Notes: generated by a model not told the origin, from the letters alone. A DNA stretch of 64,000 nucleotides from Todiramphus chloris collaris (GCA_025345505.1 JANVCC010010406.1:17412062-17476061), one strand, 5' to 3'; positions 15,292 through 27,700 are shown, counted from the stretch's first letter. Translations and numbers: made by a program.

Positions 15292-15532
15292 CAGCTGGAA
15301 CATAGGAGGTTCCATGTAAACATAAGGAGAAACTTTTTCACAGTGAGGGTGACAAAGCTCTGGAACAGGCTGTCCAGGGCCGTTTGTGGAGTCTCCTTCT
15401 CTGGAGATATTCAAAACCCACCTAAATGTGTTCCTGTGTGACCTAATCTAGGTGATCCTGCTCTGACAGGAGGGTTGGACTAGATGATCTTTCAAGGTTC
15501 CTTCCAACCCCTGACATTCTGTGATTCTGTGA
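15292..15532 (+). mobile_element. CR1 LINE 3' end fragment
   Basis: About 240 bases of CR1 3' end begin at CAGCTGGAACATAGGAGG, within the C-terminal coding part. They continue through AGGAGAAACTTTTTCACAG, TGGAACAGGCTGTCCAG and GGTTGGACTAGATGATC to the tail CATTCTGTGATTCTGTGATG. The tail is of the GATTCTGTG type. The copy is strongly 5'-truncated and non-coding. Confidence 0.93.
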
Positions 15533-16773
15533 TGCCCTATGTTGTCATTATGGCAAAAGTTCATCTAGGCAGAGGTCTTCCTGTGGTAGTGATGAGATTA
15601 CAAGCATGTCTGCTGTGATGTCAGGCAGTTAGTGATGAGGTGCTGTTGGAAAGGGCTGGAGAGTTGATTAGGTCACAAACTAGCATTATCTTCTCATAGA
15701 ATGGATGGAAGTAGCTTCTGGCTTTCCACACTTGGTATTCTGGGCAAACCCCAGAATCATCTGTCAGAGTGCTTTTTTAGTATTTTTACTTGTGTCATGT
15801 AATGAATAGGAAGTCATATAGGTTTTGGGGGTTTTTTTTTTGAAACATTTGTGATTGTTTCATAATAAATAAATTCCTTAGGTGTCATTCCTTTATGTGT
15901 CATCTCATTGTGGAAATTTGAGTAAAACCATGGCTTGTAAAGTTTATCTGTTAAGGAAAACATGAAGTTAGTTAACCGAAATATATCTTTGAAATACTGC
16001 ACTGTAATATTCCCCTTTGCTTTACCATTGACTCTTCTATTTGTGCATGCATCAAACACCACAACTGTTGGAAAGTAGGACTTTGTGTTTAGTGTGTATT
16101 TTTTATTTGGTTATTTTCTGCAAATTGGTGCTCTTGATGTTAATCTGTATTAAGTGGTTGACTTTGAGCTCATCACTTTTATCTAAAATAGGCTAAAGTA
16201 AATTGAAATTTAATGTTTCAGTAGGTTTAATATTTCAATTCTCATTGAAATTTTTACAGCAGTTTGCAACATAAATTCAGGTGTACTGTGAATAAAAGCC
16301 AACAAGCCTTTTTCCAAATGATTCACATCTGAAAATTTTAGGCAACTCAAGGAGCCAGAATAAGAATTTCAGGTGAATGCTGCCTGGGTCGGCTAAGTAG
16401 GATAGAGTAATTGGAAGCGGAAATGGGTGTGTGTCTTGCTTCTCTGAATAATGAAAAGCTATCCCCAAGAGCTGTCATAGCAGCTGTGTTTTTTATCTGA
16501 ATAGCATCGTACTAGTGTGTGTACAAGTCACATCATTGACTAGCATTCTTGTTAATCGACTGCTTATGTAGCCTGATCAGGTTAGGTTCCCACTGGAGCT
16601 TCATTGAAAGTATTAGTATAGCAATACTAAATACAAAATGTCATTATTTTACTAATTATTTTAACAGATTTATCCTAGATGTGAAAGGTGGATTTTTTTG
16701 TGATCTTTTTTCAACCCATTCATTGCCTTCAGCCTGCTATTTAGAGTTCAATTTTGAGGAATATAATTAATTT
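15533..16773. other. Intron segment before the last LURAP1L exon
   Basis: This segment separates the CR1 fragment from the splice acceptor. I see nothing specific in it apart from a short G/T run near 15824-15842. It could include intronic splicing enhancers, but no motif stands out. Confidence 0.5.
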
Positions 16774-16796
16774 TTTTAATCACTTTTGCCTTGTAG
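16774..16796 (+). promoter_or_regulatory. Splice acceptor of the LURAP1L last exon
   Basis: A T-rich tract (TTTTTTTAATCAC then TTTTGCCTTGTAG) leads to the AG at 16795-16796. TTTAATCAC about 20 bases upstream is a plausible branch-point context. The downstream frame is immediately recognisable LURAP1L protein, which fixes this as the functional acceptor. Confidence 0.85.
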
Positions 16797-17171
16797 ATTA
16801 ATCTCCGAGCCACTGATGTGAAGCTTATGCGCCAACTACTCATCATCAATGAAAGTATTGAATCAATCAAGTGGATGATTGAAGAGAAGGCCATTGCCAG
16901 CAGAGGTAGCAGTTTGAGTGGCAGTCTGTGCAGCTTGCTGGAAAGTCAGGACACATCCCTCCATGGCAGCTGTAACAGTTTACAAGACTGTAGTGATGGA
17001 CTGGATGGAATATCAGTGGGGAGTTATTTGGACACCTTAGTGGATGATGTTCCTGGTCACCAAACCCCTTCGGATATGGACCAGTTCAGTGATTCTTCTA
17101 TTATGGAGGACTCACAGCCTCTGCATAAGCATCCCAAAATTGATTCTGATGAGTACTACTGTTTTGGTTAA
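16797..17171 (+). CDS. LURAP1L: LURAP1L terminal coding exon (partial gene)
   Basis: This exon encodes the C-terminal 124 residues of leucine-rich adaptor protein 1-like, ending with TAA at 17169-17171. It opens INLRATDVKLMRQLL and continues through INESIESIKWMIEEK, an amphipathic leucine/isoleucine-rich segment at residues 1-30 that matches the paralogue LURAP1. A serine-rich stretch follows (RGSSLSGSLCSLLES, about 36-50), then the family motif DGISVGSYLDTL (about 68-79), an acidic middle and the C-terminus DEYYCFG. The left boundary is a splice acceptor: a pyrimidine tract and TTGTAG end at 16796, and that TAG is an in-frame stop, so the coding frame cannot extend further left. The paralogue LURAP1 is a cytoplasmic adaptor linked to NF-kB activation and to MRCK/MYO18A actomyosin control; LURAP1L itself is less studied, so a similar role is inferred. 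The frame is intact and appears functional. The N-terminal exon is outside the window. Confidence 0.95.
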   Translation: MNLRATDVKLMRQLLIINESIESIKWMIEEKAIASRGSSLSGSLCSLLESQDTSLHGSCNSLQDCSDGLDGISVGSYLDTLVDDVPGHQTPSDMDQFSDSSIMEDSQPLHKHPKIDSDEYYCFG

Positions 17172-17387
17172 TAAAGCCAAGTTTCAGCGGGAGACAAATG
17201 CACTTGTACTTATCTTTTTCTTTGCTGCTATTTTATTTCATGTTTAAAACACCCAAATTTCACTTGCAAGGAAAATATAATATGATACTTTTGATTCCAC
17301 TTTGTAACCTTTCTGTTGCTTCTAATACATTTTCCCCTTTGTGGGTTGGGCTTTCCTCCTCCTAAACCTTTTTCTTAATTTATTGTT

Positions 17388-17459
17388 GCATTTTTTTTTT
17401 TTCTTTTTTTTTTTTTGGCTTTTTTTTTTGTTTGTTTTTATTTTTTACAATGATGTCTT
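17388..17459 (+). repeat. T-rich tract in LURAP1L 3' UTR
   Basis: The tract is nearly all T with scattered G, C and A interruptions. In an RNA it would be a long U-rich stretch that could bind U-rich-binding proteins, but this is inference. It also could have arisen by simple slippage. Confidence 0.85.
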
Positions 17460-17561
17460 TACAGGTCTCTAAAAGTGGTGAAGGAAAAGCTTTATCTTTA
17501 AAATGAGACATAAGGGGATAAAAGTAACAATTTTGTATTTGTTGGCAGTAAAATATCTTCT

Positions 17562-17567
17562 AATAAA
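17562..17567 (+). promoter_or_regulatory. Candidate proximal poly(A) signal
   Basis: A canonical AATAAA hexamer lies about 390 bases after the LURAP1L stop codon, inside TAATAAATATATG, and is followed by T-rich sequence. It is the first signal far enough from the stop to give a normal 3' UTR. An earlier AATAAA at 17170-17175 overlaps the stop codon itself and is less likely to be used. Confidence 0.4.
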
Positions 17568-18881
17568 TATATGTTATGGTAAATTTTCTTGACTACCATG
17601 TTTGGCCTTTCCAAAAATACTGTTCGTAATGAGCCTTAAGTCTGAATCTTGAAAATACCTCTACAAAATAATTTTCCTTTTGTAAGCAGTGATACTTGAT
17701 TCTGTTCAGCTGTCTTCACTTGGAATATAAAGTACCCTAAACTTTTCTGTGTGGAGTTTCTTTCTTCTTGAATGTTCTCATCCTTCTTCTCTTGTTATAT
17801 ATTTAAATTCTGGTCTTCATCAGTGTCTCGCAATGATAAATTCCAATTCTGGAAGCTCTGCATAAGAGTACAGTTCATTCTTGTGCTTCTTAATTTTCAT
17901 TTCCATTGAACCTGCTGTACGCAGTCTGTATTTAAAAAAAAAAAAAAGAAAAAAAAAAAAAAAAAAGATGCACCCCACGTTAAAAATATCCAGTTCTAAT
18001 AGTTTGGATACTGAGACAATATTTCGCAGCAGAGTTATTTTAAAGTTGTAATTTAAAGTCTTGGCAATTTTTACTTTGAATTTTTGAGGCATTTAGATGT
18101 TATTGGTGAAACATTTTACAGGAGGCAACATGCTAGAAGACATGTCCTGTTTTGCTTTTGTATGCACATCCTTGTCCTTAACAAGTTTACTTTGGTTTTA
18201 CCAAATACTGTTACAAAGAGAAGGTGTTGCCCTGCTGTCTTTTTGTTTCCTGTTTTTCAAATAAGAGTTTGCTTTAACCTTTTTGTGCCTACTGGTACTG
18301 TTGAGAAACGCACCTTATCATTCATATTGGAAGCATCTGAGAAGTAAAACAGGAACAAACTGCAGTTCTCTCTGGCCTTGAGACTCCCCTGGCCTGTGCA
18401 TTGATGTAGCAGGTTAGGGGGCAGATTTTTCTTTTACTAGCTTCAGATTCATAAAGAAACAAGATTTTATCCTCCTATCTTAAAGAAAAAATAAGAATAA
18501 ATGAAATAGAATTGGCACTTCAACACATTAATGAATATATTATTTCCAGTGTCTAGATAGTAAATTGTTGATGTTGATACTTCCACATCACTTAAAAGTG
18601 TCCTGTCTTGCCAGGTCTGTATTACTGCCCCTAGTAAAGCATGAAATTTTCTCACCAAAGAAGCTAATGTTTGCCAAGTATAATGCAGGCTGCCTATTTA
18701 AAATATTTTACACATTCTGAAGGAATAAAGATAGTACCTGCAGCAGTTGACATATGCTAGATTGTTTCATCTGGAGATAAAGTAGTAGTCCAATAAGGTT
18801 CTGCTCTTCCAAGTCCTGTTTCAATGAATCTGTCTTATTCAGCCTTGATCAACATCAGACGTGGAAAAAACGTAAAAACTC

Positions 18882-18887
18882 AATAAA
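18882..18887 (+). promoter_or_regulatory. Candidate distal poly(A) signal
   Basis: AATAAA is followed within 15-30 bases by a GT-rich stretch (TTTGTGCTTTGTGTTT), which resembles a downstream cleavage-stimulation element. Another AATAAA lies at 18724-18729. Use as a LURAP1L transcript end is inferred only from position and context. Confidence 0.35.
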
Positions 18888-21341
18888 TTGAAAGTTGCAA
18901 TTTGTGCTTTGTGTTTAGCTCCATAATTGCTCAATATGGTCAACATCTGTGTCCCTCAAAATTAAAAGACAAGATATGTATATTTTGCTTTGTACCTCAT
19001 GATTTATTCAAAAGAATGAGAGTGAAGAAGTGTGTGTTACCAGGAATGAGGCTTCTCAGTTCCACTTCTGAGATCAACCAGTGTATTGCAGGTAGCTTGA
19101 AGGAAAGTAGAAGCAAGCTCTCAAATGACAACAACATGCTAACTTCACATTTTTAGGGTTTTTTTAATTCCTTCCACAGCTTATGACTGCTGGAAATAGG
19201 TTAAAAAGAAATTTGAAGAAAATAATCTTGAAAGAAAATTAATTCTCAGTGTGCTATTACATAGGACATTGACTGTGAAATCAAAATAATTTATGTTTCC
19301 CTTTAAGTATTTGAATCAAGGGAACAGAACTAACTCCCTGCTGTAAAACTGACTCTCTTGAAAAGTTCTTCTAGCTTTATTGCTTGGTGTGGAGGTTAAA
19401 CATCAGGGTATATACTCCCTCTGAATGTACAATATATACAGTCTTTTCTTCTCCAACTGAAATTTTGGGCAGTGTGCCAAGACACACATTAAAATTTTAC
19501 TATTATGAAGAAAATTCAAAAATACTATTAACATACCTCCTCAAATGTCTCCTAGAGTTATGCTGAAATTATTTCAGGGAAAACACAAGTTGTAGGTGTC
19601 ACCCACCCACTCACAGCTGTAATGCTGGATGAAGAGTAATTGTATCAGTGTTAGAGAGACTTAAAATTTCATGTAAATGGGAATCAGTGCTGGCAGAAAA
19701 AAAAAGTCTACTACTAGTAGTGGTGAATAGAAACTGTATCTCTCTATGTGTTGGAAGCTTTTCTTCAGTATGTCTCTAGACTGGTAGTGGAGGAAGAGTA
19801 CAAATGACAAAACAGAGATGCCAGGAGACTGTTAGAAGGAAACAAGAATTTCCAGGAATTGTGTTTCCCATATCCAGGAACATGAACACCTTGTGTTTTA
19901 TTTTTGTAGCATAAAAAGTTCATAGATCAAGGTTTGACTTTGATTCCTTAATTGCATTAATAGATCTTCCTAACCAAAAGATAGCAATTTACTCTGAGTT
20001 CATGCTTAAGACAGATGATGAAATGTTATTATCTCCTCAAATGAATCCAGTAACTTACAACCAAACTACCTTTTCACTATTTAGACAATGGAAAATGTTC
20101 AATGCTCCTTAAAAAAAATACTCCCGTTGAATAATTAATTTTGCTTTTGAATAGTTTACATATATCTTCCATCTTCCTCTTGACTTAGTTGATCTTGGTC
20201 TTGCAAAATCTTTGTGTGGTAAAAAGAGATTTGGATATACCCTCTTGTAGCATTTTGCAAAGCCAGGTTCTTTTTTCCCCTTGGGTTTCCTTTTTTTTCC
20301 CCTTCCCCCACCCCGTAATTTCCAGAACTAAAAACCAATATTCAGTATTATAGACTAAGGTATCTGAAAACACTTTATAAAGCTATGTCTGTTTCAAATG
20401 GACAAAGCAGAAGAATTATTTAACAGGGGGGAAAAGTAGCAAATGTAATTCATTATTCTCTGTCATTTTTTATCATCTTGGCTCTTCTGTCACTTAGTAT
20501 GCTTCCAGGCATGACAAACAATTACAAGACAATTTGTGAAATCAGAGACTATGAGCAACACCTATCCAGTCTATTCTTATTTTCATACTGCTGAAGTTTT
20601 GTCTTCAAAAAATTCCACTATGTAAGCTATGTAATTCAGAGATGATAAAAGACAGTCAAAAAATAAAGATTCAGTATTCATTCTGTTTTAAACTTACTGT
20701 TTCCTGATAATAGTAGGACCGGCTAGTAGATGGATATGCTCTGGTTCACATTGAGAAAGAGGAGGGGATGAAAAAAAAAAACAAACCCACAAAAAAACTT
20801 TTTCACATCTGAAAACTGTGGTGCTTTAAAGATTCTGCCAAGGCAGTCTAGCTATGAAGTTTTGTTGCATTTTAAAAAGGGCAATTAAAATTCTTTGGAA
20901 TCTCTGCCAGCTGCCGTGTCTAGTATTGATCTTGAGGTTGCATGACTGGTTGTGTCTCTGCAAATGCTATGAGCAGATGAAGAACTGAGCATGTGCTCTT
21001 GGATCCCTCAGTAGGCAAGAAGAATTGCACTAGGACACTGGAAACAGAACAGCTTCTCTGCCTTCAGAAGGCTCACTACCAATATCCTGCAAATTGAGGC
21101 ATGATGATAGAAGGCAACAGAAATCTGGTGTATCTTATTAGAGTGATCCCTATATTTTGAAGGGAATGGTAAAATGCTGGAAGTACTGTTAAAATGTTTT
21201 CAGTTTCAAAAATCTTTCTCTGCATTTCCCTTTGAAAAAGAAAACTGGTTGGTCAAGGTGAGTGAAGTCTGAAATAATGTCTGGTGACACCATATAGTTG
21301 CACCTCATAGAACCCTATATAATACCCTGAGAAACTTGGCA

Positions 21342-21368
21342 GGGGGCGAGGGGGGGTGGGAGCAGGGG
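21342..21368 (+). other. G-quadruplex-forming motif
   Basis: Four G-runs of 5, 7, 3 and 4 bases are separated by loops of 3, 1 and 4 bases (CGA, T, AGCA). This fits the standard G3+N1-7 quadruplex pattern on the plus strand. It sits alone in an AT-rich stretch and is not near any recognised promoter. Folding is predicted from pattern only. Confidence 0.75.
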
Positions 21369-22021
21369 TGCGGCTGTTTTGTAACATTAAGCAGTTGCTA
21401 AGCTGTTTAAAAAGCCTGTGCTAGTATGTTTCATGTTGCCAACACTTCTGAACCAACTCTAAAAGATGTGTCTTTGATATAAAGAATTAATATATACCAA
21501 ATAAACACGAGATCAATAGAAAGCATCCATCTCCTCACAGCAAAGGAGGCTTTGTTTCCCTTAAAATATGCTCTGTTACAGCAAGTTTGCCTTTCTCAGT
21601 ATTAGCTACGAATTTACTATAGAAACTGTGTAAGAAAATCCTTCCCTGAAACAAATAGTTTTTCCCTTACATAAACTGAGATTAATGCTGCCTGTATTTG
21701 ACCTTTCCATTGGTCAGAGATAAAACTTCCCTAGTAAGTATATATAGAATGATAACATTTTGTTTTTCGCTCATGGAATTTTCTTATGCTATGGCATACC
21801 ACTAATAAGATCAACAATCTTCATGAAGTCTTTTAAAATAAGAGCATGCTCTTCCAGCAAACATGGCCTTCAGGACTGACAGTTCCCTGTAGTATTTCTT
21901 GGTTTTGTTGTCTCAGTCCCCAGATAAACATGTTTGAAAAGATAGCCCTTTTATTTGCTGTTAGGGGACCATATGATACAAATGTCCGAGAATAAACATC
22001 AGCAACACAAAGTATGTTTGC

Positions 22022-22120
22022 CTTTTGTTGTTGTTGTTGTTTTGGGTTTTTTTTCCATTTGTGATTTTTTGTTTTGTTTTTGTTTGTTTGTATGTTAGTT
22101 TTTGTTTGTTTTTGGGTTTT
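22022..22120 (+). repeat. G/T-rich low-complexity tract
   Basis: GTT and GTTT units alternate with T-runs over about 100 bases (TTGTTGTTGTTG, TTTTGTTTTTGTTTGTTTG). The strand asymmetry is strong. It is probably simple-repeat slippage. Confidence 0.85.
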
Positions 22121-24656
22121 GTGTTATATGCCCAAATTATCTGAGCATTTTTTTTTTTTCCCCTCCATTTTTATCTGACATACATAGGAAGATAAAGCAG
22201 CAGATTGAGACAAAAGGTCTGAAATCATCTTGTTACCTGTCAAATGTAGAGCACACTTATCATCAGTGCAAACTTCCCAGCATTACTGGGTCCAGAATTT
22301 TATAGCTAACAGTTTAATTAAAACCTTTTCCTATGATCACTGTACGGATCATCTTCTGGAAACCTGCAAGACCACTGAAACTTCTTTAATTTAAAAAAGA
22401 TACTGCTTTGATTTTGCAAAGGGAAATGTTACTTTTAGAACACTGTAAATTTTGTGAACTATGAACTCACTAGACAAAATACACAATAAAATTAAAATCT
22501 TTTGTGTTAGTCTATCTTGTAGAAGACTGCATTTCTCTTCAGTGTTGTTGGAGAAAATATTTCTCTTAAATGTTCATTATACCACTTGAAAATAAAAACC
22601 AATTTTTTTTTTTTTCAGATGGCATTATATGAGGGTTTTTCACAGCTGTTCAAAGTCGTTGTAAGCGCAAAGAGTTGTAGCCCCTTATTTAGTAGAAAAA
22701 TTCTGAGTTAAAAAATAGCTTTAAGCTTTAGAAATTTTAATGGCAAACTAGCAATTTATTATTGGGGAATATGTCTATCATTACTAATTAGATTTAAATT
22801 ACATTCCAAGAACCAATACTACAGAAAGAGAACAAGAGATGTTATATGTGAGATTAACTGTAGCAAATAACTTTAAACCTTTGTTCAAGTTTTATTGCCA
22901 GAAATGTTCCTGTCATCTTACCAGATGAGTTTCTAAACAATAACATATGATTTATCAAGCAAATCAAAATTAAGCAATACAACATAAAGCAGTATTTGTA
23001 ATAAAGTGACTGTGCTGCCTTTTTAGAAAGGAAAACAAAACAAAACCTGAAAAGCAACACACCACTTTGCTAGGAAGGGAAGGAAGAAGGACAATGACAA
23101 AGCAGTTATCAATTCACCTAGTCTCATGTGCATCCAAATCATAGTGGATCTCATTATGTTAAGAGCAGATTGCAGGAGTCAGATGAAATGTTTTACACAT
23201 AGAAAAAAAATCTGAATGCCTTCTCTGCATTTTCTATTGCAAACCATTTTTTGAACTCTACCTAACTGTTAAGCTAGGAGAAAGGAAAAAGAAAAAAAAA
23301 AAAAAAGAGCCTACCATTTGCTAATCTGGTTTCCTTCCTTTAGCCCTAAAACACACTGATTTCCAGGGAACTACTCATATGTTTGAAGACAAAGTGCTAC
23401 TGTTATCCCAAGGTAGTACATGAATATAAAAATCTATTTATCAGGAATATTTGGTATTTTTTTTCCCGTATCCATTTTTGAGGACCATAACTTACTCATA
23501 GTTGGTACATTTTTTTTTCCTAAAAGGCAGGTTTTTCCTATGAACATGGAAAGACTCTCCCAATATTTTACATTTTGTAATCAAATTATTAGGCAAAGCT
23601 ATATTAATGCCCAGTTGATATCACAAGTGATTGAATTAGGGAAAGCCTACTCACCTTTTGTCATCTCTGAGAATTTTGCTCAGAAGACCAGTGCTTTCCC
23701 TCAGGAATACAGCACCCTTTGTTTCCTGACAACTGTCTATCACACACTTTGCACAGTCAGGTAAGCCTAAAAATATTTTGATGATGGGGGAGGAGAAAGG
23801 TAATTAAAATGCTCCTCACTTTTTACACAGCGAGGCTGTGTTTGGAAGTGTGACATAATCCTTAGGACAAATATGTCTTTCATAGTGCCACCGCACCTCC
23901 CTGTTGCCTGAACTAATGCAAATATTTGTTTCAGTCCATGAAGCTACCCAAAGTCATTGCTGGGTCACTTTCTGTCTGGTATTCAACATGCTGATATCAG
24001 CATAGAGATTTCCAAAATGAGTCATAGTGGTGTATGGGAAGCTATCAACTTGGTTTAAACTTCACATTCAACAGATGTCAAGTTCAGGACACTACCATCA
24101 GGAAAGGTAGAGTTGAGAATAATTAATGTAAACCTAAGGATTTCAGTCTTATCATTCACTTATCATTCCACTTGTCATACTGTAGTTGAAATTACTTTGG
24201 CAACTGAGAAAGCTGAAGGGTGAGTTTCAGGTTGTAACAGGAAAACAGTGATTCATTGATCACCCTTTGTGTGGAATCATAAGTAAGAGAGAAAAATACC
24301 ACCAAAAATCTTATGAAAATACTATTATGATACTTTTTCCTCTGAAATTAATTCAAATTCAGAATGTACTTTTGTATTTGCTGAAGGCACTGTTTTCTTT
24401 TGAGACAGAGAGAGAGAATATAAGCTCTCCATTGAGTGTAGTTTCTTGATGAACTGGGACATACAGATGAGGAAGTGAGTGAATATGGAAAGAATAATTT
24501 GAATAAACAGAGTAGTCCACTGATCCTGATGAAGCGTGCACTAACAATGATCCTGGAAGCCAGTTAAAGTCTGAATGGATTTCCAGAGATAAACCTTATA
24601 AAGGATGGGGAATTTGGTACAGTATTTGGGGAGACTTCCTTCTGGGTAAAGTTTCG

Positions 24657-24750
24657 GTTGCTGTGGGTTTTGGGGTTTTGGTTGGGGTTTTTTTAATTGT
24701 TTTGGGATTTTTTTTGGTTATTTTATTGTTGTTTATTTGTTTGTTTGTTT
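24657..24750 (+). repeat. G/T-rich low-complexity tract
   Basis: The tract combines GGGGTTTT-like units (GGGTTTTGGGGTTTTGG) with TTTG units (TTTATTTGTTTGTTTG). The first part resembles degenerate telomere-like G/T sequence but does not contain a run of TTAGGG. Confidence 0.8.
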
Positions 24751-27700
24751 TCCTTACTGAATGGTAAGGTAATAACCTTACATTCCTTCCAATCTATAGT
24801 TTAGGAAATCTTGTATCTTCTCTTTTTCTATCTGTATTTTCAAGAGGTTGGCTATCAGAGCTAATAAGGCATTCACTAAATAATGTTAATCTGTAACACC
24901 ATGACTGGAGGTGGACTTCCTGTTAAAAATGCTGATATTTCTGTACCTTTAAATAAGCATACATTAAATAATTTAGAATATATTTGAATTTCCTTAGTGG
25001 CAAGTCAACTTGAATCAGATTTACTGAGGAAGTCATTCCTGTAACAAAGTATCCTTGCATTTCTGCACGATGTGAATTCTTTGATTTTTGTAGCTCTCTC
25101 TTCCATAATACAGTAAATTATAGAGCTTTTTCCCCCTTTGTCATTTGGGCTAACAAAATTCTAGCAAAACTGCTAAACTCTTGTTATTTCATAAAGATGT
25201 AAGACTCATTTGGAAAGACAGAGAAATTTATTGCGTATTTTCTCAAGGAGTTCAGAAACTATATAGGACTTAAAAGGCAACATTCATGTCCTCAGATCTT
25301 TTACCATGGTAAATAGAAAAGTACGATATTAGTTTACTCCACACTTCTATGGGGACGTTAATCTCCATTTTATGACAAGAATATTTAAACCCTGAATTGC
25401 CAGTTTTGCTGCATCATCAGGCTGATGAGCCACTGACAATGTAAACATATTGCCATGGTTAAAGATTAGGTGGCATGTGATCTAGCCTGGGAAATACTTT
25501 CATTGAGGCATCCTAGGAATGGTTGATTTGTGTGACCAATCCCAAGTTGATTCTTATGCACTTATAGAGATGAATATTAATCAGATAGGACCTGGGGTGG
25601 TATCTGGAATGTACAGTACACAGAAAACTGTACCATACAAATCTGTCTTGGACAATGTGCAATTCATTCAATTTATTAATGCTCCATTTCCCCTTCAGGG
25701 AAATCATTTCAGCAGTGTGTGATAATAAAGGGCTTCAGTCAGATGTTTTTGACAAACTTGACATGTTATTGGACAGAAGCCACATTCTCAGATACATACT
25801 CATGGCTTGCTTTTCTGGGTTTTCTCACAACTGTGCCTGGAAAAGGAACACACATTTCCATCAGTGCCAGATTATTTGATGCAAAACTTTAGAGGCTGTT
25901 GGCATGTGTATGATATGGGAAAGAACTGTTTCAGCAAGAAAGATTAAGAGATGGAGAGGGGAAAAAGGATTATAAGACAGCCAATGACAAAAGATGTTGA
26001 TGTTGTGTAGGTTCCAGATGATGGTTGAGAACCAGTAGCAAAAAGCAGGATCAGTAATGAAAGACAGGAACCAGGAAAATAATCAGATCTCATTTGTCCA
26101 GTCTAGCTCCTTTCCACCATTGAAGATCTCATGGATGCCTTTTAGGGCAATCACAAGCCATCATTCTTTTTCACTTGATGTTTCTACACATGTAGGATAT
26201 AATGAACCTCTTAAAATGCTACAGTTTCCTTGTATTTTCTGCCTCTTGTCTCAAACTACTTCCCTTTTTCACCTTGGGAAGAGCCTGGAAGAAACCTTAA
26301 ACTGAACCTTTTAACGCTCTGGGAAGAAACCCCAGGGCAGACAACTGATTACTGCTCAATCCACCTTCCCTCCTCAGAATGGCACTGCAGGCTTTGTCAA
26401 CTGCTGATTTGTGTTAACAAGTACAGTAAACAGATCTTTATTAGACAAAAAAAAAAGTAGTGGTGAGAGGACAAAGTTTATAGGTTTGGCAATTCCTTAA
26501 TTCAGCAATGGTTTATGTTCTATGTTCTGTTTACATTTCAACAGCTTGTGCACAAAATAGAATGCTATTGTGTCAAAAAAACACAATAGCAGGTAAGAAA
26601 GGGTAGGCTTTGCCATTAAAAAAAAAAAAAAAAAGAACTATTTATGTTTTTGATATGGAGCAATAAGGTACAAAGGTTTGTCACTTTTCCCTGCTTATGA
26701 GAGAAGTTCAAAGTATCGTTTGGAATAAAGCCCAGAGTACCTGAAGTCACATAACTTTATCAAGGATCATATTTTCTTATTGACAAAATACTGTTCTCTG
26801 CTGTAAGTGTCTCATTTTCTAAAGTGGTTTATCACTTTTATCCTTGAAGGAAAAAAAGGTGATGTACTGTAAGAATTGTCATGTTTTCTAAATATTTTAT
26901 CCTTTTTTTGTGGACTACTTATTGTTGGATGTTTTTTCCAGATGAATAGTTCATACTAATCTTTTGACAGTTAGCCTCATTTTGGAAATTAGGCAAGTTT
27001 TTGTTCTGTGTAGAGGCTTATTGTTCCTTTGGTGTTTAAAATTATTTCAGATGAATGACTATTTCTTAGAGCATCTTGTTTTCATAACGCTAATGTATGG
27101 ACATTGGTTGTTTGTCATTGAAGGTAAGTAGGAATAATGGTACCATCTTCCCTTTGTGCTTCAGTTTCTTTGCAGCTGAAAATGATGATCATTGACAGTG
27201 ATAGGGGACTTCCTTTCAAACTTCTGGAATAATGCTGTTGGGATATTTTGGTCTTTAAAAAAAAAAAAACCCCAAGCAAAATCAACAGCATTTTGCAAAT
27301 CTTGCAGCACTTGTTCTTTAATTTAATTTCAGAAGTGCTTCCCAGGAGGAGCATTTGCTCCAGAAATAAACCCACCCATTAAGATGCAAATATGGGAAAA
27401 TCAAGTTCAGTAAACAGTTGGCTCTCTTAACACAAAAGGAAAAGTGGAAAGAGGTTACTCTACACCCCAGAATAATCTTCTTAAAGAACAAGGTAATGGA
27501 CTATTTTATCTGTTTTACTTACTTGCCCCTAGCCATTCTGGCAGTTCAGTGAGTTGGAGAAGCACCCTTTCATGGGAAAGCTCTTTCATATTTTCCAAAC
27601 AAACATTACAAAGCTAATTTATAGCCAGTCTCTTGCAAAACAGTTCCCTAATACCTTTCTGCAAGCGTAGGCGTCCATTTCAGAAAGATACTTAAGTATG

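Larger units (their letters stand above)
17172..18890 (+). other. LURAP1L: LURAP1L 3' UTR, probable extent
   Basis: The stop codon is followed by non-coding, T-rich sequence with several candidate polyadenylation signals. The proximal choice is AATAAA at 17562-17567 and the distal ones are at 18724-18729 and 18882-18887. The tract at about 17388-17459 is nearly pure T with scattered G and C, and an A-rich tract lies at 17934-17967. No other coding region is visible. Which signal is used cannot be decided from sequence, so the right edge is a guess at the longest reasonable form. Confidence 0.45.

Noticed and set aside
23420-23764. 114-codon plus-strand open frame
   Set aside because: It has no recognisable motif, no family resemblance and no splice or promoter context; chance is sufficient in AT-rich DNA.
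24657-24720. Interstitial telomere repeat
   Set aside because: Although G/T-rich with GGGGTTTT units, it lacks tandem TTAGGG or its complement.
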